Origin: Rhodoflexus caldus
GTDB taxonomy: Bacteria > Bacteroidota > Bacteroidia > Cytophagales > Thermoflexibacteraceae
Length of the DNA: 64,000 nt
Direction: 5' to 3'
NCBI RefSeq assembly: GCF_021206925.1
Contig: NZ_JAJPRF010000001.1
Coordinates: 186,001-250,000 of the forward strand
Below are positions 16,162-24,885 of the stretch, piece by piece. The notes beneath the pieces were generated by a model. The model was not told the DNA's origin, did not search any database, and worked only from the letters and a program-made list of their open reading frames with translations. The position numbers and the translations under genes were made by a program. Every line of letters begins with the position of its first letter. Position 1 is the stretch's first letter.

Positions 16162-18069
16162 ATGGGAAAAATCATAGGCATTGACCTTGGTACAACAAAC
16201 TCTTGCGTGGCAGTAATGGAAGGTAACGAGCCTACCGTTATTGTAAACAGCGAAGGCAAACGCACAACGCCTTCCATCGTAGCTTTTATGGACAACGGCG
16301 AACGAAAAGTTGGCGACCCTGCTAAACGTCAGGCAATTACCAACCCTAAAAATACGGTAATGTCCATCAAACGCTTCATGGGTAAAAAATTTAACGACGT
16401 GCAAGGCGAACTTGCTACCGTTTCCTACACAGTGGAACGCGGTAACAACGATACGCCACGCGTGCGTATCAAAGACCGCCTCTACACGCCGCAGGAAATT
16501 TCTGCTATGATTCTTCAGAAAATGAAGGCCACCGCAGAAGAATACTTGGGCACTACCGTAACCGAAGCGGTTATTACAGTACCTGCTTACTTCAACGATG
16601 CAGAACGTCAGGCAACCAAAGAAGCCGGACAAATTGCGGGTTTGGATGTAAAACGCATTATTAACGAGCCTACGGCCGCAGCATTGGCTTACGGCTTGGA
16701 TAAGAAGCACAAAGACATGAAAATCGCCGTATTTGACCTTGGCGGCGGTACTTTTGATATTTCCATCCTCGAACTTGGCGATGGCGTATTTGAAGTAAAA
16801 TCTACCGACGGCGATATCCACTTGGGTGGCGACGACTTTGACCAGTGCATTATCAACTGGCTGGCAGATGAGTTCCAGAAAGACGAAGGCGTAGACCTGC
16901 GCAAAGACCCGATGGCACTCCAACGCCTGAAAGAAGCGGCTGAAAAAGCTAAAATAGAGTTGTCAAGTTCTTCAACGGCAGATATCAACCTGCCTTACAT
17001 TATGCCTGTAGACGGCATTCCGAAGCACTTGGTACGCACGCTGAGCCGTTCTAAGTTCGAGCAGTTGGTTGACCACTTGGTACAGCGCACATTGGAGCCT
17101 TGCCGCCGCGCCATGAAAAATGCCGGTATGACTCCTGCTGATATTGACGAGGTGATTTTGGTAGGTGGTTCTACCCGTATTCCGAAAATTCAGGAAGAAG
17201 TTGAAAAATTCTTCGGCAAAAAGCCTTCTAAGGGCGTAAACCCCGACGAAGTAGTGGCGATTGGTGCAGCTATCCAAGGCGGTGTATTGACAGGTGAAGT
17301 AAAAGACGTACTCTTGCTGGACGTAACTCCGCTGTCGTTGGGTATTGAAACCATGGGTGGCGTATTTACCAAACTGATTGAAGCAAATACAACCATTCCG
17401 ACCAAGAAATCACAGATTTTCTCTACGGCGGCCGACAACCAGCCTTCAGTGGAAATCCACGTGTTGCAAGGCGAGCGTGCCATGGCAAAAGACAACCGCA
17501 CCATCGGTCGCTTCCACTTGGATGGTATTCCACCTGCACCGCGCGGTGTTCCGCAAATCGAGGTAACATTTGATATCGATGCCAACGGTATCCTGAACGT
17601 TTCAGCGATGGATTTGGGCACACAGAAGAAACAGCACATCCGTATTGAGGCTTCTTCCGGTCTGACCGAACAGGAAATCCAGCGCATGCGCGATGAGGCA
17701 CGCGCCAATGAGGCAGCAGATAAGGCTGAGAAAGAGAAAATAGAGAAAGTCAATGCGGCAGACTCTATGATTTTCCAAACCGAGAAGCAGTTGAAAGAAT
17801 ACGGCGACAAGCTCTCGGCAGGCAACAAGTCAGCCATTGAAGCAGCTTTGGCCGACCTTCGCAATGCACATGCGCAGAAAGACGTGGCAGCCATAGACCG
17901 CGCCATGGAAGCCCTGAACGGTGCATGGAACGCAGCATCTCAGGAAATCTACCAAGCCGCAGGTGCTAATGCCTCAACCGATGGCAACGCAGCAGGCGCA
18001 AACGGTACGGCAGGTAACAGCAGCAACCCGGATGTTACCGATGTAGATTACGAAGAAGTACAGAAGTAA
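16162..18069 (+). CDS. dnaK: Chaperone DnaK (Hsp70)
   Basis: A 635-residue cytoplasmic Hsp70. [20 protein letters not shown] opens the ATPase domain; [13 protein letters not shown] and [14 protein letters not shown] are present, and [20 protein letters not shown] marks the linker into the substrate-binding domain. The C-terminus is a Gly/Ala/Asn-rich tail ending [12 protein letters not shown], as usual. An in-frame ATG 29 codons upstream would add a non-homologous leader and was rejected. dnaJ and grpE are not adjacent. No typical TAnnTTTG box was found upstream, which may fit heat-shock-specific control. Confidence 0.98.
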   Translation: MGKIIGIDLGTTNSCVAVMEGNEPTVIVNSEGKRTTPSIVAFMDNGERKVGDPAKRQAITNPKNTVMSIKRFMGKKFNDVQGELATVSYTVERGNNDTPRVRIKDRLYTPQEISAMILQKMKATAEEYLGTTVTEAVITVPAYFNDAERQATKEAGQIAGLDVKRIINEPTAAALAYGLDKKHKDMKIAVFDLGGGTFDISILELGDGVFEVKSTDGDIHLGGDDFDQCIINWLADEFQKDEGVDLRKDPMALQRLKEAAEKAKIELSSSSTADINLPYIMPVDGIPKHLVRTLSRSKFEQLVDHLVQRTLEPCRRAMKNAGMTPADIDEVILVGGSTRIPKIQEEVEKFFGKKPSKGVNPDEVVAIGAAIQGGVLTGEVKDVLLLDVTPLSLGIETMGGVFTKLIEANTTIPTKKSQIFSTAADNQPSVEIHVLQGERAMAKDNRTIGRFHLDGIPPAPRGVPQIEVTFDIDANGILNVSAMDLGTQKKQHIRIEASSGLTEQEIQRMRDEARANEAADKAEKEKIEKVNAADSMIFQTEKQLKEYGDKLSAGNKSAIEAALADLRNAHAQKDVAAIDRAMEALNGAWNAASQEIYQAAGANASTDGNAAGANGTAGNSSNPDVTDVDYEEVQK

Positions 18070-18085
18070 TCAACCAATAACCAAT

Positions 18086-18121
18086 AAAAAAGCCACCCTG
18101 AAAATCGGGGTGGCTTTTTTT
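18086..18121. terminator. Terminator between dnaK and the ECF sigma gene
   Basis: AAAAAAGCCACCC pairs with GGGTGGCTTTTTT around a 9-nt loop. The symmetric A- and T-runs make it usable by both convergent genes. Confidence 0.92.
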
Positions 18122-18150
18122 ATTACATCATAACTGGTGGAAATAAAAAG

Positions 18151-18666
18151 CTAATTCATATTAGTGGCGTAAATGCTCAGTTTTTCCTTCAACTCTTTGC
18201 GGGCAATATGGATGCGGTTTTTTACCGTACCGATAGGTATTTGCAATTTATCTGCTATTTCATGGTATTTAAACCCGCGGAAATGCATCATAAACGGCAT
18301 ACGATAAGTCTCATCCAGATGTTCGATAGCTTTATTGATATCAGCCATCATAAATGCGGAAAATGCCAAATTATGCGTAATGTTTGCCGATGAATTGATG
18401 TAGTGCAAATTCTCGGTAGAGTCAATAAACGTATTACGACGTACTAATCGCTGATAGTTAGTAATGAAAGTATTCTTCATAATCGTATAAAGCCATGCTT
18501 TCAGGTTAGTACCTTCTGCAAACTTTTCACGATTGATAAAAGCTTTCAGCATCGTTTCCTGTAAGAGGTCATTCGCCTCCTCCACGTCTTTGGTGAGCTT
18601 CATCGCAAATGGTTTCAGCGATGAAGTCATATCTTTAATTGAATGGCTGAATTCTGATGCTGTCAT
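18151..18666 (-). CDS. RNA polymerase sigma factor, ECF (sigma-70 family)
   Basis: A 171-residue two-domain sigma factor. Region 2 holds DLLQETMLKAF and NLKAWLYTIMKNTFITNYQR (-10 recognition and melting); region 4 ends with MHFRGFKYHEIADKLQIPIG followed by TVKNRIHIARKELK, a helix-turn-helix for the -35 region. No anti-sigma gene is adjacent, so it is probably of the stand-alone type common in Bacteroidota. It has a well-formed promoter of its own and is convergent with dnaK. Confidence 0.93.
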   Translation of the reverse strand: MTASEFSHSIKDMTSSLKPFAMKLTKDVEEANDLLQETMLKAFINREKFAEGTNLKAWLYTIMKNTFITNYQRLVRRNTFIDSTENLHYINSSANITHNLAFSAFMMADINKAIEHLDETYRMPFMMHFRGFKYHEIADKLQIPIGTVKNRIHIARKELKEKLSIYATNMN

Positions 18667-18689
18667 GGCGATGATAATTTTTGTTTAAG

Positions 18690-18720
18690 CAAATTTAAAA
18701 ATCGTTAAACACAATTGCAA
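18690..18720 (-). promoter_or_regulatory. Promoter of the ECF sigma gene
   Basis: Read on the minus strand: TTG (18720-18718), a 20-nt spacer, then TAAATTTG (18697-18690), an exact Bacteroidota consensus 23 nt before the ATG. The region to 18828 is AT-rich and otherwise empty. Confidence 0.65.
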
Positions 18721-18828
18721 GAATTTGTTTAAGTTTTTTCAAGCATTGGTTTAACAAAATTCACATCATTAACGCCTGCTTTTGGTTCTTATTGTGCAAA
18801 GGCAGCATTAAACATTGTTTTATCCGCC

Positions 18829-20043
18829 CTACACTTGTGCAATGGCCGGTCTTGCAAGGCTAAACAACGCTGCCAAAGGCTTTTTACCTGTAATAATTTG
18901 CGCTGCCCATTCGCCAATAGCAGGGCCGTGTTTGTAGCCGTGCCCGCTGCCGCCGCCTAAAAACCAACAGTTTTCTGCCTCAGGATGACGGTCTAAAATA
19001 AAGTTCCCGTCGGGGGAGTTCTCATACTGACACACGCGCGCCTCTGCCAGCGGTGCATGAGCCATCCCCGGAAAGCGATGTGCCAAAAAAAGACGCGATT
19101 TTTCTATCAGTGAAGGGGTTGGCTGCCGCTCCATGTGCGTAGGATGCACCTCTTCCCCGCGCTTATCGTAAGCCACCTTAAAACCCCGATGCCTACTGCC
19201 GGGGATGCCATAAAAAAACTCATCGCCATTGTCCCAATCTATCCATACCGGCAGTTGCTCCCATGCCTCCGAAGAATTTTCGGGAACGCCAAAATAGTAC
19301 ACCTCCTGACGGGTAGCTGTAATCACCTTTCCCAAAATTTCGGGGAACAGATAACCCAACCACGCACCACATGCCCATACATATGCCTGCGCCTGTACAG
19401 TACTGCCATTGGATAATTTGATGCCTGCTAACTGATTGTGATTGACAGACATAGGTGCAGCCTGTGCCTGTATGTAACGCCCGCCCTCTTCTATAAAGGC
19501 TTCAGCCACTGCTCGGCATCCCTCGCGCGCCATTAAATAGCCTGCATCCGCATCAAAAACCGCATGATGAAGGTCGGTGAAATTAATCAGCGGGTAGCGG
19601 TAAGCGGCCTCATCCGCTGAAAGGTATTCATAAGCGAGCCCGTGCTTCGCCATAAAAGGCATGGTAGCTTCAATAAAGGGCATTTGCTCATGGTAACAAA
19701 GCCATAGAACCCCTGTCCGATGAAACAGTTTCTTGCCCCATCGCTCCTGATTTTCCTGCCAGAGTTGCAAGGCGCGCCTGTTGAGGTCAAAATAGGTTTC
19801 ATTGGCTCCGTAAGTGCTGCGAATCACACGGGTTTCATCGCCTGAGCTCGCTCGCGAGTTGCCAGGGCCGAAAGCATCTATCAGCGTTACGCGGTAGCCC
19901 TGCCGCAACAGATGCAAGGCTGTCCAACCACCAAAAGCACCTGCCCCGACAACGGCAATTTCCGATTGCGCTTTCAGTTGAGGAATGGCTTTCAGTTGCA
20001 ATACAGGGCGCACTTCGGGTGGCGCAAAAGTTCTGATTTCCAT
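18829..20043 (-). CDS. FAD-dependent oxidoreductase, sarcosine/N-methyltryptophan oxidase-like
   Basis: A 404-residue DAO-family flavoenzyme. EIAVVGAGAFGGWTALHLL binds FAD, GNSRASSGDETRVIRSTYG is the family signature after the second strand, and FLGGGSGHGYKHGPAIGEWA closes the FAD site. The cysteine in RVCQYENSPDGNFILD aligns with the residue that links FAD covalently in monomeric sarcosine oxidase. Oxidation of a secondary amine is therefore likely, substrate unknown. The start at 20043 (MEIRTF) avoids a non-homologous leader that would overlap a terminator. It occupies the place where nqrF usually stands but is unrelated to it. Confidence 0.85.
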   Translation of the reverse strand: MEIRTFAPPEVRPVLQLKAIPQLKAQSEIAVVGAGAFGGWTALHLLRQGYRVTLIDAFGPGNSRASSGDETRVIRSTYGANETYFDLNRRALQLWQENQERWGKKLFHRTGVLWLCYHEQMPFIEATMPFMAKHGLAYEYLSADEAAYRYPLINFTDLHHAVFDADAGYLMAREGCRAVAEAFIEEGGRYIQAQAAPMSVNHNQLAGIKLSNGSTVQAQAYVWACGAWLGYLFPEILGKVITATRQEVYYFGVPENSSEAWEQLPVWIDWDNGDEFFYGIPGSRHRGFKVAYDKRGEEVHPTHMERQPTPSLIEKSRLFLAHRFPGMAHAPLAEARVCQYENSPDGNFILDRHPEAENCWFLGGGSGHGYKHGPAIGEWAAQIITGKKPLAALFSLARPAIAQV

Positions 20044-20078
20044 CAAACGTAACTGTTTTAGAGGAAAGCAAAATAAAC

Positions 20079-20113
20079 AAAAAAGTCGTCCTGAACAGTT
20101 CAAGACGACTTTT
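20079..20113 (-). terminator. Terminator of the nqr operon
   Basis: AAAAGTCGTC pairs with GACGACTTTT around an internal TTCA/TGAA stem; on the minus strand it ends in six T. It separates nqrE from the FAD oxidoreductase gene, so the two are unlikely to be one transcript. Confidence 0.88.
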
Positions 20114-20133
20114 GAGAGTAGCTCTGTTCTATT

Positions 20134-20745
20134 TTACAGGGTAATGCCCATAAAGCTCAAAAAGCCAAGCGACATCAGACCTACCAAAATAAAGGTAATA
20201 CCCAGTCCTTTCAACGGCTTAGGCACGTTGGAATAGCGCAGTTTCTCACGGATAGCCGCAAGCGCCACAATGGCAATCAGCCAGCCGATACCGGAACTGA
20301 AACCATACACAGTTGCCTCTGCAAAATTGTAGGGGCGGCCTTGCATAAATAATGCCGCACCCAAAATTGAGCAGTTTACCGCAATCAAAGGCAGGAAGAT
20401 ACCCAAAGCGCCATACAGGGCAGGCGCAAATTTCTCTACCGCCATTTCTGTCAATTGCACGAAACCGGCAATAACGGCAATGAATACGATGAATGAAAGG
20501 AATGACAAATCTACTTCCGCAAATTGGGGGCTAATCCACGACAAGGCTCCGGGCTTCAACAGATAGTTTACGATAAGCCAGTTCAGCGGAACGGTTGTTG
20601 TCAGTACGAAGATAACCGCCAACCCCAAACCTAAGGCAGTAGGCACCTTTTTAGATACGGCCAAATAAGAGCACATACCCAAAAAGTAGGCGAAAATCAT
20701 GTTGTCTATGAATATGGAGCGAACCCCTAAGCTAATCAGTTCCAT
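20134..20745 (-). CDS. nqrE: Na+-translocating NADH:quinone reductase subunit E
   Basis: A 203-residue integral membrane subunit with six helices. [20 protein letters not shown] and [14 protein letters not shown] are characteristic of NqrE, and the cysteine in CSYLAV corresponds to one that, with NqrD, holds an intramembrane iron centre. Normal length. It is the last nqr gene of the operon here. Confidence 0.96.
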   Translation of the reverse strand: MELISLGVRSIFIDNMIFAYFLGMCSYLAVSKKVPTALGLGLAVIFVLTTTVPLNWLIVNYLLKPGALSWISPQFAEVDLSFLSFIVFIAVIAGFVQLTEMAVEKFAPALYGALGIFLPLIAVNCSILGAALFMQGRPYNFAEATVYGFSSGIGWLIAIVALAAIREKLRYSNVPKPLKGLGITFILVGLMSLGFLSFMGITL

Positions 20746-20787
20746 GTTTGCAAACAGGTTTACAGAGTGATAATGAAATCAGTTGGA

Positions 20788-21462
20788 TTAATGGTCTTCG
20801 GAGTAACCGTTGCGTGCACGTTGTGCCCAAATCAGCAGGCCAATGACAATACAAGCACCGGCAGGCAACATCATCAGGCCGTTGCCCTGATAAGGCAGAC
20901 CGGTGAGGCTGTCTGCGCCCAGCAATTTGATGCCGAAAACAGAGCCTGAGCCTAACAACTCACGGAAGAAAGCTACAATAATCAGAATCACACCGTAGCC
21001 GATACCGTTACCGATACCATCAAGGAAAGAAGGCCATGGCTTATTGCCCAAAGCAAAGGCTTCCAAACGACCCATGATGATACAGTTCGTAATAATTAGA
21101 CCAACGAATACAGAAAGTTGTTTGGAAACATCATATACATAGGCTTTCAGCACTTGGTCGACAATAACTACCCAGCTTGCCACTACCGCCAACTGCACGA
21201 TGATACGTATGCGGGTAGGAATCGTATTGCGGAGCAGTGAAATAAACAAACTGGAGAAACTTGCAACGAAAGTAACCCCCAATGCCATTACAAAGGCAGG
21301 CTTCACTTGCACCGTTACCGCCAGTGCCGAACAAATACCCAATACCTGAACGGTGATGGGGTTGTTGCCATCTAACGGGTCAACTAATAGTTTGCGATTT
21401 TTCTTTGAAAAAAGCGGCTCAGACGGCTGCGCTTTTACCGCGGTTTCAGTTTGTGCGCTCAT
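20788..21462 (-). CDS. nqrD: Na+-translocating NADH:quinone reductase subunit D
   Basis: A 224-residue membrane subunit homologous to NqrE, with six helices and the motif [20 protein letters not shown], whose cysteine contributes to the membrane iron site. [20 protein letters not shown] is also typical. The N-terminal 20 residues are polar and cytoplasmic. It sits 13 bp downstream of nqrC and 42 bp upstream of nqrE. Confidence 0.96.
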   Translation of the reverse strand: MSAQTETAVKAQPSEPLFSKKNRKLLVDPLDGNNPITVQVLGICSALAVTVQVKPAFVMALGVTFVASFSSLFISLLRNTIPTRIRIIVQLAVVASWVVIVDQVLKAYVYDVSKQLSVFVGLIITNCIIMGRLEAFALGNKPWPSFLDGIGNGIGYGVILIIVAFFRELLGSGSVFGIKLLGADSLTGLPYQGNGLMMLPAGACIVIGLLIWAQRARNGYSEDH

Positions 21463-21475
21463 TTTGGAATCGTGA

Positions 21476-22204
21476 TTATTGGTTGAGACTTACTTTGTTG
21501 GTTTTAGACTTGATGAAGTTGTAATAACCGCCGAAATACTCCAACAACATTTTGTTTACGCCTTTACCGGTAATTGTAGCACCGGACATGCCGTCCACTT
21601 GATGCGGGTTGTTGCTGTAATCTTGGCCTTCACCTTTTTGCATTGCTACCGAAACAATTTCGTTGCCCTCAAATATCTTTTTGCCGACATAGCGAGCTTG
21701 AATTTCCTCGGTTGCGATGCGAGCACCTAATCCCGGAGTCTCACCCTTGTGTTCAAATTTTACACCCTTGATAGTATTCATGTCTTCCTGCAAGGCAACA
21801 AAGCCCCAGATATTGTCCCAAAGGCCGAAACCATACACAGGGAATACATAAAATTCTGCCTTGTTGGGGTTGGTCTCGGAAACAATTTCATAAACCGGAT
21901 ACAAACGGTCTTCTTTGGGCTTCTTGTACTCGTCGGCAGCCACAACGCTTTCAGCCTTAACACCCTCTTTCACTTCTCCTTCAAAATCAACCACATAAGA
22001 CTTCACGCGTTTTTCATAGATGGCTTTTACATCGTCTGTTTCTTTGAGCGTCATTACAGAAGCAAGAATGTTTCTCTTCTGCTCCAGAGCGATGTTTTCA
22101 TCTTGACGGGGTTTCAATCCGGTTGCTGTAACCGCCAGCAACAGGCCGCAAATAATGGTAAGGCCTGCTGTATAAGCTAAGATATAAAAATTAGACTGTT
22201 GCAC
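21476..22204 (-). CDS. nqrC: Na+-translocating NADH:quinone reductase subunit C
   Basis: A 242-residue periplasm-facing subunit with one N-terminal membrane helix (about residues 7-27). The threonine in [13 protein letters not shown] is the site to which FMN is esterified by ApbE (no apbE gene in the window). [15 protein letters not shown] is also conserved. Its first codons overlap the end of nqrB by 14 bp, implying translational coupling. Confidence 0.96.
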   Translation of the reverse strand: MQQSNFYILAYTAGLTIICGLLLAVTATGLKPRQDENIALEQKRNILASVMTLKETDDVKAIYEKRVKSYVVDFEGEVKEGVKAESVVAADEYKKPKEDRLYPVYEIVSETNPNKAEFYVFPVYGFGLWDNIWGFVALQEDMNTIKGVKFEHKGETPGLGARIATEEIQARYVGKKIFEGNEIVSVAMQKGEGQDYSNNPHQVDGMSGATITGKGVNKMLLEYFGGYYNFIKSKTNKVSLNQ

Positions 22205-23402
22205 GGCTCAATCTCCTGTTTTTGTTTGCTTGAACTACGTAATAATCAATCAGTGGAGCGAATACATTCATCAGCAATATTGCCAACATGATGCCCTCGG
22301 GATATGCCGGATTAAATACACGGATAATCACGGTAAAGAAGCCGATAAAGAAACCGTAAATCCACTTTCCTGTTTCTGTATGAGCGGCCGATACAGGGTC
22401 AGTTGCCATAAAGACCGCACCAAATGCCAAACCGCCAATTACCAGATGATAGTGAGCAGGCAAGTCCATATAGGCATTAACGGCTACTGCATTTACAAGC
22501 AGACCTGTCAGATAAGCTCCTGCAAATACGCTCACAATAATTTTCCAACTGCCTACACCCGTAGCAATCAAAATAGCTGCACCGATTAAGCACATCAGGG
22601 TTGAGGTTTCACCGATAGAGCCCGGAATTGCGCCCATGAACAAGTTCTCAAAAGAGAACAGGCCGGGAGCCCATGAAGTACCGTTCAGTGCTGCTACGGC
22701 AGCGCCCGGTGTAAATCCACTTCCCTGAGCCGTAGAAGTTTCGGCGATGATGGCAAGGGCTGTTGCACCTGAATAACCGTCTACGGTAGATGCACCGTCC
22801 AGCAGCGTCCATACAGAACCTGAAATATCGGTAGGATAAGCAAAGTAGAGGAATGCACGGGCTGTCAGAGCAACATTGAGAATATTCATGCCTGTACCGC
22901 CAAATACTTCTTTGGCTACCAATACGGCAAAAATAGTTGCTACGGCAACCTGCCACAGAGGAATGGTAATAGGCATTACCAAAGGAATCAGCATACCTGT
23001 TACCAAGAAACCTTCATTGATGGGGTGTTTGCGCATAACCGCAAAAACAGTTTCTACCAAACCACCGGCAGCATAGGCAACCAATATGATAGGCAGCGTA
23101 TGTTTCAAGCCCAGCATAAACTTGGTCATGAAGTCAGCTTCCTGACCAATTGCCAGATAGTGCTGATGGCCGGCATTCCACATACCGTAAATCAAGCACG
23201 GCAACATGGCAACTACTACGGTCATCATCATTCGCTTCAAATCAATCGCATCACGAATTTGCGTGCCGCGAGCCGGAGTGGTTGACGGAGGCGTAAACAT
23301 GAAAGTTTCTGCTGCCTCAAACACGTAGTAGAATCGTTCAAATTTGCCGCCTTTTTCAAAAAGCGGGCGTTGCTTTTCTAATAGATGATGTAAGAAATTC
23401 AT
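22191..23402 (-). CDS. nqrB: Na+-translocating NADH:quinone reductase subunit B
   Basis: A 403-residue multi-helix subunit that forms the sodium path. The second covalent FMN threonine is in VDGYSGATALAII. FLVTGMLIPLVMPITIPLWQ and VFGGTGMNILNVALTARAFL are typical of the family. The N-terminal ~55 residues are cytoplasmic. Gap to nqrA is 22 bp. Confidence 0.96.
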   Translation of the reverse strand: MNFLHHLLEKQRPLFEKGGKFERFYYVFEAAETFMFTPPSTTPARGTQIRDAIDLKRMMMTVVVAMLPCLIYGMWNAGHQHYLAIGQEADFMTKFMLGLKHTLPIILVAYAAGGLVETVFAVMRKHPINEGFLVTGMLIPLVMPITIPLWQVAVATIFAVLVAKEVFGGTGMNILNVALTARAFLYFAYPTDISGSVWTLLDGASTVDGYSGATALAIIAETSTAQGSGFTPGAAVAALNGTSWAPGLFSFENLFMGAIPGSIGETSTLMCLIGAAILIATGVGSWKIIVSVFAGAYLTGLLVNAVAVNAYMDLPAHYHLVIGGLAFGAVFMATDPVSAAHTETGKWIYGFFIGFFTVIIRVFNPAYPEGIMLAILLMNVFAPLIDYYVVQANKNRRLSRATV

Positions 23403-23424
23403 AGTCTTTTGGCCGGTTTACTCG

Positions 23425-24798
23425 TTAGGATTCACGCATCATATTGATGCCTTCACGAATGATTTGCTGGATGGGTTGTTTAGACACATCTATAAACTCA
23501 CATAGCGCAAGGTCTTCTTCGGCTACTTCATAGATGCCAAGCGCTTCCATGCCGTCATAGTCGTTTGCCAGAATGGCTTTTATCAGGTGCATCGGAAGGA
23601 TATCCATTGGCACAACCTGCTCGAAAGTGCCGGTAGCTACGAATGCACGCTCTTCGCCGTTAGTGCTTGTGTCGAGCACATATTCTTTATTGCTGCCGTT
23701 CAGGAATGACAGCAAACCAAGCGCACGATGGAAGCTCAAACGCTTGGCAATAGGCGCTAACCAACCGTCGGTCAGGAAGAAGCGAGGCTTATCACCCTCA
23801 GGAATGACGGTAAGCATGTGGTCATAGAAACCGATGTGCCCGTCGGCAGCAATTTTCTGACCACACAGCACATTGCCGCTGATATAGCGCACGTGGTCGC
23901 TTTTCAGGTTGCCGGCAACTAATTTGCTGATGTTTGCTCCCAGAACGGTTCTGTAATATTGCGGCTGTTTAACTTCCGAACCAACAACGGCAATGGTTTT
24001 GGAAGCATCGTAGCGGCCTTCCATAAACAACTTACCGATTTGAATAACGCCGTAAGGATGGAGCGTCCAAACTACATCTCCTTTATTAATAGGGTCTATG
24101 TGATGAATTTGCACACCTACGTTTCCGGCAGGATGAGGCCCTATAAATTTGTGCAACTTGGCATTTTTTACACCGCCAAATACTTTGGAAACCTCTGCTC
24201 CTGCATTCAGACCGATGTGGACATCGCACTTGCCTACTTTACGCAGCACATCTATACCTGCCTGAAAATATTGCTCCTGTCCTTTAAACAAGAAGTCATA
24301 GTCGGGAGCTAAGGGACTGGTATCGAAGGTAGAAATGAAAATGTTTTTGGGTGCTACGTCAGGGTCAGCCACAATCGCATAAGGGCGCTGCACAACTTGT
24401 GGCCATACGCCGCTGCCTACCATATGGTTAAGCGCATCTTCGGCGCTCATGCTCGCAATATCGGATATGGTAAATTTGCGATGTTCTACGTATTCTGTCG
24501 TTTTGTCGCACAAAATAACGATTTCGATGGGCTTGCGTTTTTCGCCGCGCTTAACAGCCACCACCTCACCGCTCACAGGAGAAGCATAAATGACTTTTTC
24601 TATGGCCTTGTCGAAGAACAGAGGCGCGCCTGCTTTTACTGCATCACCTTCTTTTACAAGGATTTTCGGACGATATAAACCCGGAAAATCATCAAATTTA
24701 ATGGCTACTGTTTCGGGAGTATGTTCAGCAAGTTGGGTAGCCGCCTTACCTGCTAAGTTGATATTGAACCCTTTTTTGAGCTTGATTACCTCTGACAT
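23425..24798 (-). CDS. nqrA: Na+-translocating NADH:quinone reductase subunit A
   Basis: A 457-residue soluble subunit on the cytoplasmic face and first gene of the operon. It begins MSEVIKLKKGFNINLAGKAA and contains FDDFPGLYRPKILVKEGDAV and GPHPAGNVGVQIHHIDPINK, all NqrA hallmarks. The ATG at 24798 was chosen over one ten codons upstream because family members start at this point. A -7 box lies 28 nt upstream. Confidence 0.96.
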   Translation of the reverse strand: MSEVIKLKKGFNINLAGKAATQLAEHTPETVAIKFDDFPGLYRPKILVKEGDAVKAGAPLFFDKAIEKVIYASPVSGEVVAVKRGEKRKPIEIVILCDKTTEYVEHRKFTISDIASMSAEDALNHMVGSGVWPQVVQRPYAIVADPDVAPKNIFISTFDTSPLAPDYDFLFKGQEQYFQAGIDVLRKVGKCDVHIGLNAGAEVSKVFGGVKNAKLHKFIGPHPAGNVGVQIHHIDPINKGDVVWTLHPYGVIQIGKLFMEGRYDASKTIAVVGSEVKQPQYYRTVLGANISKLVAGNLKSDHVRYISGNVLCGQKIAADGHIGFYDHMLTVIPEGDKPRFFLTDGWLAPIAKRLSFHRALGLLSFLNGSNKEYVLDTSTNGEERAFVATGTFEQVVPMDILPMHLIKAILANDYDGMEALGIYEVAEEDLALCEFIDVSKQPIQQIIREGINMMRES

Positions 24799-24825
24799 CG
24801 TAAAGTAAGTTCTTTTTTTGGCACG

Positions 24826-24833
24826 CAAATCTA
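24826..24833 (-). promoter_or_regulatory. -7 box (TAGATTTG) for the nqr operon
   Basis: An exact TAnnTTTG match on the minus strand, 28 nt before the nqrA ATG. TTTTG occurs 15 nt further upstream, a shorter spacing than usual. Confidence 0.45.
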
Positions 24834-24885
24834 ATAAAGAGACGTTATCAAAACTAATGAATGTAAGAGTATGTTTGCTTTACCT

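Noticed and set aside
16105-16923. Long minus-strand open frame inside dnaK
   Set aside because: Mirror of dnaK codon use; no promoter or family resemblance.
18829-20043. nqrF at the end of the nqr operon
   Set aside because: The protein has DAO-family FAD motifs and lacks the 2Fe-2S cysteine motif and the NADH domain of NqrF.
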